NCBI GenBank assembly: GCA_023168345.1
Contig: AP025689.1
Location: forward strand, 2,292,001 to 2,356,000
Source of the DNA: Lysinibacillus sp. PLM2
GTDB lineage: Bacteria; Bacillota; Bacilli; Bacillales_A; Planococcaceae
DNA: 64,000 bases
Reading direction: 5' to 3'
The notes beneath the pieces are model-generated. The model saw nothing but the letters and a program-made list of their open reading frames with translations. It was not told the origin of the DNA and made no database searches. Below, in pieces: positions 1 through 7,990 of the stretch. The position numbers and the translations under genes are program-made. Numbering within the stretch: the first letter of the stretch is position 1; each line of letters begins with the position of its first letter.

Positions 1-295
1 CATCTAATAATAAATCCCGAACGATTTTATAAAGCCATGTTTTACGAGTCATGTTTTTACATGGTTCTATATCAATCTTTCGAGATAATGCATTTCTCAC
101 GCGCTTATCACCTTTATCTGTATTCTCTACAAGATGAATTGTCATGTTAGAAACTAGATCCGCAATTTTATCTACAGCCGTTAATACATCTGGGTGTTCG
201 GATAATTTTACATAACCAACTGTATCTGTACTTCCAATCGCTATTTGATAAGCTGTGGAAGAACGTGTTTTCTTTTTTCGATTCCAAAATGCCAC
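1..295 (-). CDS. Phage portal protein (N-terminal part, runs off window)
   Basis: Only the first 98 codons are in the window. The start is GTG at 293-295, preceded by a very strong GGAGGAGGTG site. The visible protein begins MAFWNRKKK and contains the stretch [24 protein letters not shown] followed by a LSRKIDIEP segment, typical of the N-terminus of HK97-type portal proteins of Firmicutes siphophages. Portals form the dodecameric DNA-entry ring at the capsid vertex and dock the terminase. It lies 15 bp after terL, the usual terS-terL-portal order. The family call rests on remembered similarity and position. Confidence 0.8.
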   Translation of the reverse strand, partial: MAFWNRKKKTRSSTAYQIAIGSTDTVGYVKLSEHPDVLTAVDKIADLVSNMTIHLVENTDKGDKRVRNALSRKIDIEPCKNMTRKTWLYKIVRDLLLD

Positions 296-310
296 TTTTA
301 CACCTCCTCC

Positions 311-2065
311 CTAATTTGTTAACCAATCTTTTGCTTCAGATGCCTTTGTCATATCCTCAAGCATTTGTACAGCTCCAAAAACTGCAGCATCAAATAAGTC
401 AATGCGTTGTGTACCGCCATCACCATCTATTTTTTCGTACTGAATCATATCGTCAGTTTTTTCAATAGCTCGTACATTTTGCACGCAATATTCAAAGGCT
501 TGATTGTGAACATAATAAAGGTTCCCGTTTTTCGCTTTCATTTCAATGCGACGGAAACCTTCTGATTTTTTATAAAAATATTGTGGTTGATCAACAATCT
601 TAAACCCAGCTTTTTTCATACCCAAGAAAAACTCTCGACCGAATTTCTTATCAAAACCAACTTTCTTAATTTTGAATCCCATTTGTTTCATTTTTTTAAA
701 CCAATTAATGATGTCATCATAATGTACTGTTGGTGTATTACTCATTGTCAGTACTCCATCATCTTGCCATCCAAATAACGGAATACCATCTTCTTCTGCT
801 TTTGCATGTGCCGCAACGATTGGGAAAAATGCATGGGTAATAGCAATATCAATTTCTTTTCCTTTATAGTTATAACGGCCATACAATGCAGCTGCTGTTA
901 AGTCGTGTAATTTCGATAAGTCGGCACCGCCATACCAATTGATAGGTAACTTTGCTAATTCTTCTAAACTCCAAGTGTATTGTTTATCCGAATACTTAAA
1001 TTCATTGATATCAAAGTAAGCGAGTAACGATGATGTAAATATGTTTAATGTTTTATTAAAAAACTCTCCTCGAGTTTGCGGATCATTCATTGCTAATTCG
1101 GCATCACGAATTAAATCTTCAATTTCCACTGATACTCCGCAAGATGGGTTTGCCATCTCTAAAATTTTCGGATCAGTATAATCAACAACATTTCCTTTTT
1201 CGTCTTGGTCCGCTTTGCAGATGAAGATGAAGTATTCGTCATCCACAACTGATTCATTCAACACTTTCTTACAATACTCTAAACGCATGGCTAAGAAACC
1301 ATTTGGCAAATCACCTGCTGTTGAAATAGCAATCAGTAATTTATTTCGATATGCCTTTTGTGAGTTCTTCATCAAGATGTATTGTTTTGCAGACTGCCAA
1401 GTGTGGACTTCATCGAGAATTAACAGGTTACTGTTTAATGAGTCCAAACGTTTTGGATCGTTTGCTAATGCTTGAATAAAAATAGAGCCTTCATCACTAA
1501 AATTTTTCGAGATTGAATGTTCTTGGTTATTGTCTCTTATTCGAATGGTTTTATCTTTCAAACGCTCAACATTGTATTTTAAGAATCCAAATGATTCCAT
1601 GGTTTGTTTCAAACTGTTTGCAAGAATATATAACTTCGAACCGGACTTACGTTCCAATATCGATAATGCCCAACCTAATGCGGATGCAAAGGCAGTTTTA
1701 CCATTTTTACGAGAAATCATCAACAATGACTCATGGAATCTTCTAACATTACTATCCTTATTAAAAAAACCTAATAAATTTACAATCACAAATTTTTGCC
1801 AAGGTTGTAGTAATAAAGGTGTCCCTTTTAATGGATTCCCTTTTAAATCCTCACCTTGTTGATGTGCAACTGTATTTTCAATAAGGCCAATCACAAAATC
1901 AAATTGTTCTTGTCTGAAATCTAAATCGTCACGTTTTAAATCTTCTATAAAACGTTTAGCAGCCAATCTATTTTCCACACAAGCTACTTTCTTATATGAA
2001 ATGATAGATTCAGCATAATCTAAAGCCACCTTAAAATTTTCTGAATCAATATGAGATAAGTTCAT
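311..2065 (-). CDS. Phage terminase large subunit
   Basis: ATP-driven DNA packaging motor and headful or cos nuclease, 584 aa, full length for the TerL (Terminase_1) family. The ATPase half shows the Walker A variant SRKNGKT near residue 120 and Walker B LLILDE near residue 215. The nuclease half has the expected acidic positions: [13 protein letters not shown] (about 380), VGFDKKFG (about 480) and the C-terminal [11 protein letters not shown] (about 560). It follows the small subunit by 5 bp and precedes the portal gene, so it belongs to the head-packaging cluster. The motor acts at the portal vertex. No frameshift is seen. Confidence 0.93.
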   Translation of the reverse strand: MNLSHIDSENFKVALDYAESIISYKKVACVENRLAAKRFIEDLKRDDLDFRQEQFDFVIGLIENTVAHQQGEDLKGNPLKGTPLLLQPWQKFVIVNLLGFFNKDSNVRRFHESLLMISRKNGKTAFASALGWALSILERKSGSKLYILANSLKQTMESFGFLKYNVERLKDKTIRIRDNNQEHSISKNFSDEGSIFIQALANDPKRLDSLNSNLLILDEVHTWQSAKQYILMKNSQKAYRNKLLIAISTAGDLPNGFLAMRLEYCKKVLNESVVDDEYFIFICKADQDEKGNVVDYTDPKILEMANPSCGVSVEIEDLIRDAELAMNDPQTRGEFFNKTLNIFTSSLLAYFDINEFKYSDKQYTWSLEELAKLPINWYGGADLSKLHDLTAAALYGRYNYKGKEIDIAITHAFFPIVAAHAKAEEDGIPLFGWQDDGVLTMSNTPTVHYDDIINWFKKMKQMGFKIKKVGFDKKFGREFFLGMKKAGFKIVDQPQYFYKKSEGFRRIEMKAKNGNLYYVHNQAFEYCVQNVRAIEKTDDMIQYEKIDGDGGTQRIDLFDAAVFGAVQMLEDMTKASEAKDWLTN

Positions 2066-2070
2066 CTATA

Positions 2071-2448
2071 TCACATCTGTTTTGAGAGGAACTGATCTAA
2101 TGGTGACAACGTATTTTCTTTAGGTGGCTTATTGTCATTACCATCGTCATCATTATTTTTTAACGATTTAGGATTCAGGCACAATCTATCTGAATAAGCT
2201 AGCAAATCTTTTCTTAGATTCTCTAAGGTGGCAACGATAGCCGATTTCTTAGTACCGCCTGCAGCAGTTTCAGTTTCATACCGATACCCACTTTCTTCAA
2301 ATTCTTTATTCGCACGCAAATATTGAGAAAGAATATCCGCATAAACATCAATTAAAGGGTCATATTCCGGCTTATAAGTACCAAGATTTTTCATATCACG
2401 AATTGTGTTCTTTGCTATTGTTTCTTTTGTTGTAGCCTTTTTCGCCAA
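2071..2448 (-). CDS. Phage terminase small subunit, P27 family
   Basis: Small DNA-recognition subunit of the packaging enzyme, 125 aa, the usual size for P27-type TerS. The chosen start is TTG (2446-2448), because GGAGG lies 7 nt upstream; a longer reading from ATG at 2466 would place this ribosome site inside the gene. The N-terminus is basic (AKKATTKET), a helical middle follows (DIYADILSQYLRANKEFEESGY-like), and a DNLRKDL segment is typical of P27. The tail is Asn/Asp rich. It is transcribed just ahead of terL. Confidence 0.82.
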   Translation of the reverse strand: MAKKATTKETIAKNTIRDMKNLGTYKPEYDPLIDVYADILSQYLRANKEFEESGYRYETETAAGGTKKSAIVATLENLRKDLLAYSDRLCLNPKSLKNNDDDGNDNKPPKENTLSPLDQFLSKQM

Positions 2449-2483
2449 AGTCGTTCCTCCTCTCAAAAAAAGTTTTGTGAAAA

Positions 2484-2822
2484 TTAACTCCGCGGAGGGA
2501 AAAAGTCCTCCTCCTCGTTCCTCAGAAGCCCCGTAGAAGCTTTAAGAGGTGGGGGGGTTACTTTCTCCCTCCAATACTCCCCTAAAGCCGTGAGAACGTC
2601 ATTTGAACGGTCATGCATTGCATCATGGCACTTAGCACATAAAGATACTAGATTCCAAGATTCAAGTCTGTACTTCGGATGTGTTTCTAATGGATTGCAA
2701 TGGTGTACTGTCGTAGCAGTTCGGCTCTTGCCGTATCTCTTACATTCTCTGCATTCGTACTGATCACGCCGTAATATCTTTTCGCGTTTGCTTCGCCATT
2801 GTTTAGATTTATAGAAGTTCAT
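2484..2822 (-). CDS. HNH endonuclease next to terminase
   Basis: Small HNH nuclease, 112 aa. It has two zinc-type cysteine pairs, CRECKRYG and CAKCHDAMH, and the catalytic His pair in TVHHCNPLETHPKYRLESWNLV. HNH proteins encoded beside terS/terL act with the terminase in cutting concatemers in phages such as HK97, which fits this position immediately upstream of terS. The ATG overlaps the stop of the preceding gene by one base (TAATG), so translation is coupled. The C-terminus is proline and acid rich (TPPPL, NEEEDFFPP). Confidence 0.88.
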   Translation of the reverse strand: MNFYKSKQWRSKREKILRRDQYECRECKRYGKSRTATTVHHCNPLETHPKYRLESWNLVSLCAKCHDAMHDRSNDVLTALGEYWREKVTPPPLKASTGLLRNEEEDFFPPRS

Positions 2823-3121
2823 TACTCACTACCCTCAAGTCTTGTTGGTAGTTCAACAGTGTGACCGCAAACATCACATTCCTCAATCTGATATAACGGT
2901 GTATCTTCATTGTTATCTGCGTATATTTTGCTAACCGTATGATTGATTGAGCCACATTCTTTGCACGGTTCAACAGTATTATCCTCAGTAGATTTGTCTT
3001 TCTTCTTACCAATTTCAATTGAGAAACATTCAGATACTTCTTGTTCAAATACTTCGATTGCTTTCTGTAATCGTTCTTCATCAAACTTCACTGATACATT
3101 GATGGATAATTCTTTTCCCAT
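2822..3121 (-). CDS. Small phage zinc-ribbon-like protein
   Basis: 99 aa, unknown function. The N-terminal half (KELSINVSVKFDEERLQKAIEVF) looks like an amphipathic beta-helix unit. The C-terminal half has two Cys pairs, CKECGS and CDVCGH, about 30 residues apart, which would make a four-cysteine zinc ribbon. It starts at ATG after GGAGGGATAAGA and is coupled to the HNH gene by a one-base overlap, so it may be a co-expressed accessory of the packaging region. It could bind nucleic acid, but that is inference only. Confidence 0.65.
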   Translation of the reverse strand: MGKELSINVSVKFDEERLQKAIEVFEQEVSECFSIEIGKKKDKSTEDNTVEPCKECGSINHTVSKIYADNNEDTPLYQIEECDVCGHTVELPTRLEGSE

Positions 3122-3123
3122 TC

Positions 3124-3522
3124 TTATCCCTCCACAAACTTATTAGCTGATACAGTTCGTATTGTTTTTGTTTCTTTATCGAGATATTGCACCATGAAAT
3201 TATGAACTCCTTCTAACTCGCAATCCTTAGTCACGTACATATATTCAAGAGTGACAATTCCTTCAATGTCTTTACCATTTAATTTAATCTTTGGTGGTTT
3301 GTTAACATCTGACATGATAATTTCGATTTCGTTTGGCTTTAGTTTTTCGAATTCCTTCTTTAATTCGCGATACCTAGGAAGGTTTTTAATTAAATTTGTT
3401 GGCACCTGTATTATATTGACTAATCCATCGCAATACGGACATCGAACGCCATCTAAATTATTTCCTGCGAATACATGTTTCGGATTATTTATGCACTCAT
3501 AAGCAAAATCATAAGTCATCAT
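3124..3522 (-). CDS. Hypothetical phage protein with N-terminal Cys pair
   Basis: 132 aa, not recognised. The start is Met-Met after GGAGGGATAGAAATA. Near residue 28 is a CPYCDG pair, and Cys10 could add to it (a rubredoxin-like knuckle). The rest is lysine rich with no clear domain (FEKLKPNEIEIIMSDVNKPP, then a beta-rich C-terminus). The 13-base leader TTGTGGAGGGATA ahead of this gene recurs ahead of the next gene down (start 3121), suggesting duplicated translation signals. It lies in the late-side accessory block. Confidence 0.55.
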   Translation of the reverse strand: MMTYDFAYECINNPKHVFAGNNLDGVRCPYCDGLVNIIQVPTNLIKNLPRYRELKKEFEKLKPNEIEIIMSDVNKPPKIKLNGKDIEGIVTLEYMYVTKDCELEGVHNFMVQYLDKETKTIRTVSANKFVEG

Positions 3523-3591
3523 TATTTCTATCCCTCCACAATCATTTATTTAACTTGCAAAACTACTATCCATTTGCAACTTACCGACAAA

Positions 3592-3765
3592 TTATCGTTG
3601 TCGATACGCTCCATTCTTCCGTTTGTAAGTTGGTTGATACTGTCCCATTAACTCTTTTAATTCATACTCCGATAACTTCTCTTGCTGTCGTTTTGGTTCT
3701 TCATGCTTTGATTGATAATTCAATTGTCGCTTCACTTCATCAGTTATGATGTGTTCAATTCTCAT
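3592..3765 (-). CDS. Small basic phage protein
   Basis: 57 aa, unknown function. The start chosen is the ATG at 3763-3765, which has GGAAGGTGAGG just upstream; an earlier in-frame Met would read through this site. It is rich in Lys, Arg and Gln (HEEPKRQQEKLSEYELKELMG, then YKRKNGAYRQR). The basic tail hints at nucleic-acid binding, but no motif is recognised. It lies between the two late-side hypothetical genes and the terminator of the YjcQ-like gene. Confidence 0.5.
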   Translation of the reverse strand: MRIEHIITDEVKRQLNYQSKHEEPKRQQEKLSEYELKELMGQYQPTYKRKNGAYRQR

Positions 3766-3790
3766 ACGCCTCACCTTCCGTTTTTGTGCA

Positions 3791-3822
3791 TAATAAAAAG
3801 CCACATCGTAATTGATGTGACT
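3791..3822 (-). terminator. Intrinsic terminator after the YjcQ-like gene
   Basis: On the minus strand a 9-bp stem AGTCACATC / GATGTGGCT (one G-U pair) with loop AATTAC is followed by TTTTTATT. It begins a few bases beyond the stop at 3831, so it ends the transcript of the YjcQ-like gene and partly insulates the late genes. Confidence 0.75.
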
Positions 3823-3830
3823 TGTAATTC

Positions 3831-4130
3831 CTATGGTTTAATCCAGTCTCGCACTTCTTTTAAACCTTTATAAAGTTTACTCCAAGAGCTATTTTCTTCT
3901 AAGTAATCTAATCCAGGAATTTCAATCTTGGCTCTGTCTAAAAATGCATAAACAACTTTACTTCCTATACCAGCTCTTTGGACCATAGCTCCTGTAATTA
4001 AGCCTTGCCTTTGAATCATTTCAACTACAGTCCCGAATTCTTCTAGTTCTATTCCGTAATCCACTGCCCTCGGTTCGTTCCCTTGCTCTATTTCTTTCAG
4101 AATACTGTATATCAATTTTCTTTTATCCAT
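3831..4130 (-). CDS. YjcQ-family protein
   Basis: 99 aa. It matches the YjcQ family of Bacillus prophages and mobile elements in layout: N-terminal DKRKLIYSILKEIEQG, then a winged-helix-like segment ending GLITGAMVQRAGIG, then a LDYLEENSSWSKLYKGLKEVRDWI tail. Its role is unknown; the fold suggests a small winged-helix DNA-binding protein. The start is the ATG at 4128-4130 with GGAAGGAGGTG upstream. Terminators lie on both sides (4196-4229 and 3791-3822), so it probably has its own promoter in the 65 bp ahead of the gene. Confidence 0.75.
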   Translation of the reverse strand: MDKRKLIYSILKEIEQGNEPRAVDYGIELEEFGTVVEMIQRQGLITGAMVQRAGIGSKVVYAFLDRAKIEIPGLDYLEENSSWSKLYKGLKEVRDWIKP

Positions 4131-4195
4131 AATTACACCTCCTTCCACACTAATCATAATGCGAATGGAAAGAAATGTATGTAATATATTTTTGA

Positions 4196-4229
4196 TAGAA
4201 AAAAGCCACGCTCAATTAAGAACGTGACT
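4196..4229 (-). terminator. Intrinsic terminator ending the early/middle transcript
   Basis: On the minus strand the stem AGTCACGTTC / GAGCGTGGCT (10 bp, two G-U pairs) with loop TTAATT is followed by six T. It lies 127 bp downstream of the ArpU/RinA-like regulator and should stop the long leftward early transcript. It resembles the terminator at 3791-3822 in its outer stem. Confidence 0.75.
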
Positions 4230-4355
4230 AAAAAAGAAATCTTCTATAACCAACCATGTAATAGCTCGTCTTTGCAAACTATCACAATCTCATAATATTT
4301 CATTTATTCAATACTTTTAATATGCAAAATATAGAGTGAATTTATACTAAATTAA

Positions 4356-4751
4356 TCATATGGCGCTAAAGTCGATTAATCGTTTGATTTGAGCATGCTT
4401 TGCATAGATGTATTGAGCGCTATAACCTAAATCCTCTGCCACTTCTTCCAAAGTTTTGTCCTCAATGTACTTGCCGTAAATGATTTTCTGTTCAATTCCC
4501 TTGAATTTTTTAATCATTTTTTTAATGTCGTACAAATCATTCATCTTGTGAGCAATCTCGTATTCAAGTTCTTCAATCAACTCTTCTAGCTTTGCTCCTT
4601 TACTTTCTGGCTCTAGTTTATATTTTGATAAATCGCCAAGTGTCCAACGCCCTAACTCACGTTTAGTACGTTCTAGGTTACTTTCTAAATAAAATATGTC
4701 TTCTTCAATTCGGCGGTATTCTTTCAACCACTGATAAGAAATATTCGTCAT
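4356..4751 (-). CDS. Late-gene transcription regulator (ArpU/RinA-like)
   Basis: 131 aa. A coiled N-terminal two thirds (YRRIEEDIFYLESNLERTKREL) is followed by a sigma-region-4-like helix-turn-helix: GIEQKIIYGKYIEDKTLEEVAEDLGYS then QYIYAKHAQIKRL. This is the layout of the RinA/ArpU-type regulators that switch on packaging and structural genes in phages of Gram-positive bacteria. Position fits: last gene of the early/middle block, before the terminator and the terS-terL block. Start ATG 4749-4751 is preceded by GGAAGGTGATAAA. The exact subfamily is uncertain. Confidence 0.72.
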   Translation of the reverse strand: MTNISYQWLKEYRRIEEDIFYLESNLERTKRELGRWTLGDLSKYKLEPESKGAKLEELIEELEYEIAHKMNDLYDIKKMIKKFKGIEQKIIYGKYIEDKTLEEVAEDLGYSAQYIYAKHAQIKRLIDFSAI

Positions 4752-4857
4752 TTTATCACCTTCCATTTTAAGCCGCCTAGAAGGCTCGTATTCGCGTTTT
4801 AAGATTGAGAGGATAAATACTATTACTCTCTCGTTAAAGTTGCTAGAATTAAAGGAA

Positions 4858-5601
4858 TTAGCCTATTAAATCGGACTCTTTGATAAATACCCCATTTACC
4901 GTTTTGCCTTTTCGATTTTTGATTTCTTCATAGGCTTGATAAATGCAATCCTTGATATCTAAATCCATTTGCATAGCTAGAATTGTAAGTACTACATAAA
5001 CATCACCAATTGAATCAACTACTTGGTCAAGATTTCCCTTCGCCAATCCTTGTGCAAGTTCTCCGACTTCTTCAACCAACTTCAACATTTGCTTTTCTGG
5101 TTGTGCTGTATCTAAATCTTTTATAGTTGCCCATTCCGTAATTAGGTATGTTAGGTGGTTTAAATCTTTCATTTTTGATTCCTCCAATGCTTCATTTGCA
5201 ATTTTTATAAAATCTTGGTTCATATGACTTTCCGATAAATAACAACTCATTTTCCTAGTCGCTATTTTTTCTAATGCTTCACGATACTTAATAACTTCTT
5301 CTTGCAACGCATACCGTTCTTCTTCCCAACCATTATTTACGAGGATAACTTTAGCTTGCAATTGTTCTTTGAGTTTTTTATTTTCCTCCACAATTTCAGA
5401 GATAACTTTAATTAACACTTCATCGTATACAATTGAATCGATCGCTTCTTGCTGTCTGTGGTTTATCCATCCTACAACGTCATAACTTTTTGGATTAACC
5501 GTTTCGCCATATTTGGCTAACCCTTTTACCTGTTGATTCTTAAATTTATCCATTACATTTCTCAATACATCATTCGCGATAATATGTTCTTCGATTGTCA
5601 T
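4858..5601 (-). CDS. MazG-like nucleotide pyrophosphohydrolase, two-domain
   Basis: 247 aa. The C-terminal 100 residues form a MazG-like all-alpha NTP pyrophosphohydrolase: KLVEEVGELAQGLAKGN carries the EExxE metal motif, DSIGDVYVVLTILA supplies the second acidic pair, and the end is RKGKTVNGVFIKES. The N-terminal half (AKYGETVNPKSYDVVGWINHRQQEAIDSIVYDEVLI) resembles another small phage domain found alone elsewhere, linked by a coiled coil. Such enzymes hydrolyse non-canonical or regulatory nucleotides during phage growth. A natural fusion is likely, since no internal stop or frameshift is seen. Confidence 0.8.
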   Translation of the reverse strand: MTIEEHIIANDVLRNVMDKFKNQQVKGLAKYGETVNPKSYDVVGWINHRQQEAIDSIVYDEVLIKVISEIVEENKKLKEQLQAKVILVNNGWEEERYALQEEVIKYREALEKIATRKMSCYLSESHMNQDFIKIANEALEESKMKDLNHLTYLITEWATIKDLDTAQPEKQMLKLVEEVGELAQGLAKGNLDQVVDSIGDVYVVLTILAMQMDLDIKDCIYQAYEEIKNRKGKTVNGVFIKESDLIG

Positions 5602-5632
5602 ATGTTGCTCCTTTCTTTTTTCGAAGTGTTCA

Positions 5633-6361
5633 TTAACCTTCGATATAACTTAACTCACATAACATGCCACAATCTGGCATAATTTCTTTTTCCATTCGTC
5701 CAGCATCTGGGTCTAATTCATCTAAGTAAGTACCGTTTATACAACTTGCTCCGATTTTACGTTCTAACCTAGCCATTAACTCAAAACGTTCGGGAAAATC
5801 TTTACGAATCTTATTCCAGTAGCCTTTGCCACCTTTAACACAACCAATGCAATTATTGTTTGAATAACCCAAGTCATACATTACTGGCCGTTTAATTTTT
5901 AATTGTTGCAATATGCCGTGCACTTCTGCTTTACTCAGCTCTTTATCAATGAGTGGGAAAAGATGCTCGTATTCGGGATTATTATTAAGTAGCCGTTCTG
6001 CTCGATGTTTTTCATTGAAATCATAACCCCAAATATATCTAAATACGTCCGCATCTGACTGTTGTTGTTCCCATTCTTGCCGAACCTTCTTTTTGAGTTC
6101 TCCAGTGCATTTAGCTCCTGCAGGACCATTGATATATCGATATTTCTCAATTACTTCTTCAACACTATTAAATTTACTGTGCTTCAAATATTGTATTGGT
6201 TTACCTAAAACCTTTTCGCAATCCTTAATGAATCTGTGTGTGTCTGGATGTTGATTGTCGATATCGATATAGAATATTTCATCAACTTCATTTCTCAATA
6301 AGTAAATTGCTACGAAACTAGATACACCTGCCGAAAACCAACCTACTGTTTTAGTTTTCAT
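5633..6361 (-). CDS. PAPS-reductase-like (PP-loop) phage protein
   Basis: 242 aa. A nucleotide alpha-hydrolase PP-loop lies at the N-terminus (VGWFSAGVSSFVAIYLL), followed by IDIDNQHPDTHRFIKDCEKVLGK, typical of the phosphoadenosine-phosphosulfate-reductase fold. Several cysteines (KCTGELKK, NCIGCVKGG, CGMLCEL) could hold an Fe-S cluster, as in DndC and TtcA relatives. Phage members sit outside sulfate assimilation and may act in sulfur or base modification of nucleic acids; here no Dnd partner is seen. The start at ATG 6359-6361 follows AGAGGTGACGAA. Confidence 0.75.
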   Translation of the reverse strand: MKTKTVGWFSAGVSSFVAIYLLRNEVDEIFYIDIDNQHPDTHRFIKDCEKVLGKPIQYLKHSKFNSVEEVIEKYRYINGPAGAKCTGELKKKVRQEWEQQQSDADVFRYIWGYDFNEKHRAERLLNNNPEYEHLFPLIDKELSKAEVHGILQQLKIKRPVMYDLGYSNNNCIGCVKGGKGYWNKIRKDFPERFELMARLERKIGASCINGTYLDELDPDAGRMEKEIMPDCGMLCELSYIEG

Positions 6362-6389
6362 TTCGTCACCTCTTAATACATACTTTGTT

Positions 6390-6596
6390 TCAATCACTCA
6401 CTGCCCTTGCCTTACCAATCACTTTGAATAATCGATTACCAAATTCAATCCTACGAATCGAAACAACTTCGTATTTTTTGCCTTTTATTTCAATTGGCGT
6501 ACCTTTTCCGATTCCGCCACTAAATGTTCCATCAAAAGTTTTTACAAATGGAATGGTTTTCGGTACATTATCACCACGTTTATAAACGTATGTCAT
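6390..6596 (-). CDS. Small phage protein, SH3-like beta fold suspected
   Basis: 68 aa, unknown function. Beta-rich sequence (GTPIEIKGKKYEVVSIRRIEFGNRLFKVIGKARAV). The start chosen is the ATG at 6594-6596, which overlaps the stop of the upstream 42-aa gene (ATGA), implying coupled translation. A GAGGGG site lies about 10 nt upstream. The KKYEVVSI pattern also appears in the 136-aa protein at 15075-15485, so the two may share a small fold. Confidence 0.55.
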   Translation of the reverse strand: MTYVYKRGDNVPKTIPFVKTFDGTFSGGIGKGTPIEIKGKKYEVVSIRRIEFGNRLFKVIGKARAVSD

Positions 6597-6721
6597 AACT
6601 CCCACACCCCTCGTTCCCATCTATCCAGGAATGTTGCAAATGTAATACCTAATTTGTTGTAAATATCGTGATAGACAAAGTAGATTCCGAGTTTTTCTAG
6701 TAGTTCGTCATTGATTTTCAA
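6593..6721 (-). CDS. Very small phage protein (42 aa, TTG start)
   Basis: Reads [15 protein letters not shown]... to ...WERGVWEL and stops in a four-base ATGA overlap with the next gene. The start is TTG at 6719-6721 with AAGGTGAT four bases upstream. Length, coupling at both ends (the start lies within the end of the YopX gene) and a good ribosome site support it as real. Function unknown. Confidence 0.6.
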   Translation of the reverse strand: MKINDELLEKLGIYFVYHDIYNKLGITFATFLDRWERGVWEL

Positions 6722-7163
6722 TGGAATCACCTTCTAACAAATGTGGGTGTTTGTAGATGTTGCCGATTACTTCATACCAATAAATAACTAATCCAGATAC
6801 ATCACAAAGTAGATTTGTTTCTCCTCTGTACTTTGTTAAATGTCCATGTTTAATTTTTAAAACACCATCTATTTTTTCTAGCCAATAATCTCGATGCAGT
6901 TCTTTCATTTTAAAATTCACACCATCATTAAAAATTTCTAATACACGAGTATTTATATCTTCTCCATCTTTAAAAGAGTACTTAACAATATCCCCTTCAT
7001 AAATCTCACGACCGTGTCGGTCTAAAAGTCCTGTCCATTGTTGAAAAATAAATCTTCCTTCTCCGTTATTTTCGAGATCCAAAACTCGACTCTCGATAAC
7101 TCTCGAATGATTCATAAAACATTTTTCTTCTGTATCCCACAACCTGAATTTAATTTTTCTCAC
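6708..7163 (-). CDS. YopX family protein
   Basis: 151 aa YopX-type protein, a family common in Firmicutes phages with unknown biochemical role. Family marks are the start [15 protein letters not shown], the central [23 protein letters not shown] and the C-terminal [17 protein letters not shown]. The start was set at GTG 7161-7163 because GAGGTG lies 7 nt upstream; a TTG six bases earlier is too close to that site. It overlaps the end of the HNH gene. A second YopX member lies at 7991-8350. Confidence 0.85.
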   Translation of the reverse strand: MRKIKFRLWDTEEKCFMNHSRVIESRVLDLENNGEGRFIFQQWTGLLDRHGREIYEGDIVKYSFKDGEDINTRVLEIFNDGVNFKMKELHRDYWLEKIDGVLKIKHGHLTKYRGETNLLCDVSGLVIYWYEVIGNIYKHPHLLEGDSIENQ

Positions 7164-7707
7164 GTTCAATCACCTCATATCCATATAGTTTTAAAAATTC
7201 TTTAGCCCAAGCAATCTTATCCTTCACCCTCTGTCCAGAAGGTTGATTTGTAGTCCATAACTCTAGATTTTCTAACCTATTGTCAGAACGATTTCCATTT
7301 ATATGATGTACATTTTCGCCTTTCAACAACGGTCTACCTAAATACTCCGACATAACAAAACGGTGTTCATGTAAATAACCAGCACTTCTACAATTAGGGT
7401 GGTCAGGTTTCCAAATTTGAACATAACCATCTTTATCTATAAATCTTCCACCTTTGTTATTACCGCCCTTTTTACCCTTTCTCGCTTTAACACTATTAAC
7501 TCTTGCTAAAGCTGTAAATTCTGATTTCAAAGGTTCTTTTCCACAAGCTATAACAAATTCAGTCCAATTCCCAAAACGCATTCTTATAGGCATTTCGCTA
7601 GGAGTTATATCACTATTTTTCCAATCTTCTCTAGTCGGTCTTTTGTTCAATTTCTTTTCTAATTCATTGAATAAATCTATTAATTTTTCTTTTGTATATT
7701 TGACCAT
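7150..7707 (-). CDS. HNH homing-type endonuclease
   Basis: 185 aa. The N-terminus carries an HNH-associated repeat ([33 protein letters not shown]), a DNA-binding unit common in free-standing homing endonucleases. A basic linker ([13 protein letters not shown]) follows, then the HNH domain: [17 protein letters not shown] and [19 protein letters not shown]. This is an intron-encoded or free-standing HNH layout, so it may be a selfish gene sitting between phage genes. No intron is evident in its neighbours. Start ATG 7705-7707 with GGAG 8 nt upstream. Confidence 0.88.
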   Translation of the reverse strand: MVKYTKEKLIDLFNELEKKLNKRPTREDWKNSDITPSEMPIRMRFGNWTEFVIACGKEPLKSEFTALARVNSVKARKGKKGGNNKGGRFIDKDGYVQIWKPDHPNCRSAGYLHEHRFVMSEYLGRPLLKGENVHHINGNRSDNRLENLELWTTNQPSGQRVKDKIAWAKEFLKLYGYEVIEREKN

Positions 7708-7716
7708 TCTCACCAC

Positions 7717-7824
7717 TCCGAACTTATATAACTTATATAAACATTATAACCTTTATATATTTGTAATTCAATTAAATAGGTTATATAATCTATATAAATA
7801 ATTGAGAAAAAGGACGTGTTGGTT
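7717..7824. promoter_or_regulatory. AT-rich divergent control region with TTATATAA repeats
   Basis: Between the minus-strand HNH gene and the plus-strand RHH gene lies a run dense in the repeat CTTATATAA: two tandem copies near 7722-7740, and TTATATAATCTATATAA near 7780-7798. Ribbon-helix-helix proteins usually bind tandem short repeats cooperatively, so autoregulation by the adjacent gene is likely. It also offers TATAAT-like -10 elements on the plus strand. Confidence 0.45.
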
Positions 7825-7980
7825 GTGGCTGGTATTAATAAAGATAAAAATACTCAAGTGTTATTAACGTTACCTCACGAAATGTTGGAGCAAATAGAGA
7901 ATTTTCAATTTGAAAATAGAATTAAAAATCGTACTGAAGCAATTCGTATATTGATTGAGAAAGGATTAGAGAGCAAATAA
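7825..7980 (+). CDS. Small ribbon-helix-helix (CopG/Arc-like) regulator
   Basis: 51 aa, on the plus strand against the lytic operon. Pattern: short beta strand (TQVLLTLPHEMLEQIE), then two helices (NRTEAIRILIEKGLESK), the classic RHH dimer fold with an N-in-turn (KNRTEAIR). It probably represses DNA through the AT-rich repeats just upstream. The start is taken as GTG 7825, with AAAAAGGA about 10 nt upstream; GTG 7816 and TTG 7819 are in frame alternatives. It ends 10 bp before the convergent YopX gene. Confidence 0.72.
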   Translation: MAGINKDKNTQVLLTLPHEMLEQIENFQFENRIKNRTEAIRILIEKGLESK

Positions 7981-7990
7981 TGCTCTCTTT

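Noticed and set aside
2484-2822. HNH gene as mobile intron ORF
   Set aside because: Terminase genes are intact and uninterrupted; HNH next to terS is a standard packaging partner.
5633-6361. Assimilatory PAPS reductase (CysH)
   Set aside because: Phage context and no sulfate genes nearby; called PAPS-reductase-like only.
7825-7980. Antitoxin of a toxin-antitoxin pair
   Set aside because: The RHH protein stands alone; the neighbouring genes on the same strand include no toxin-like frame.
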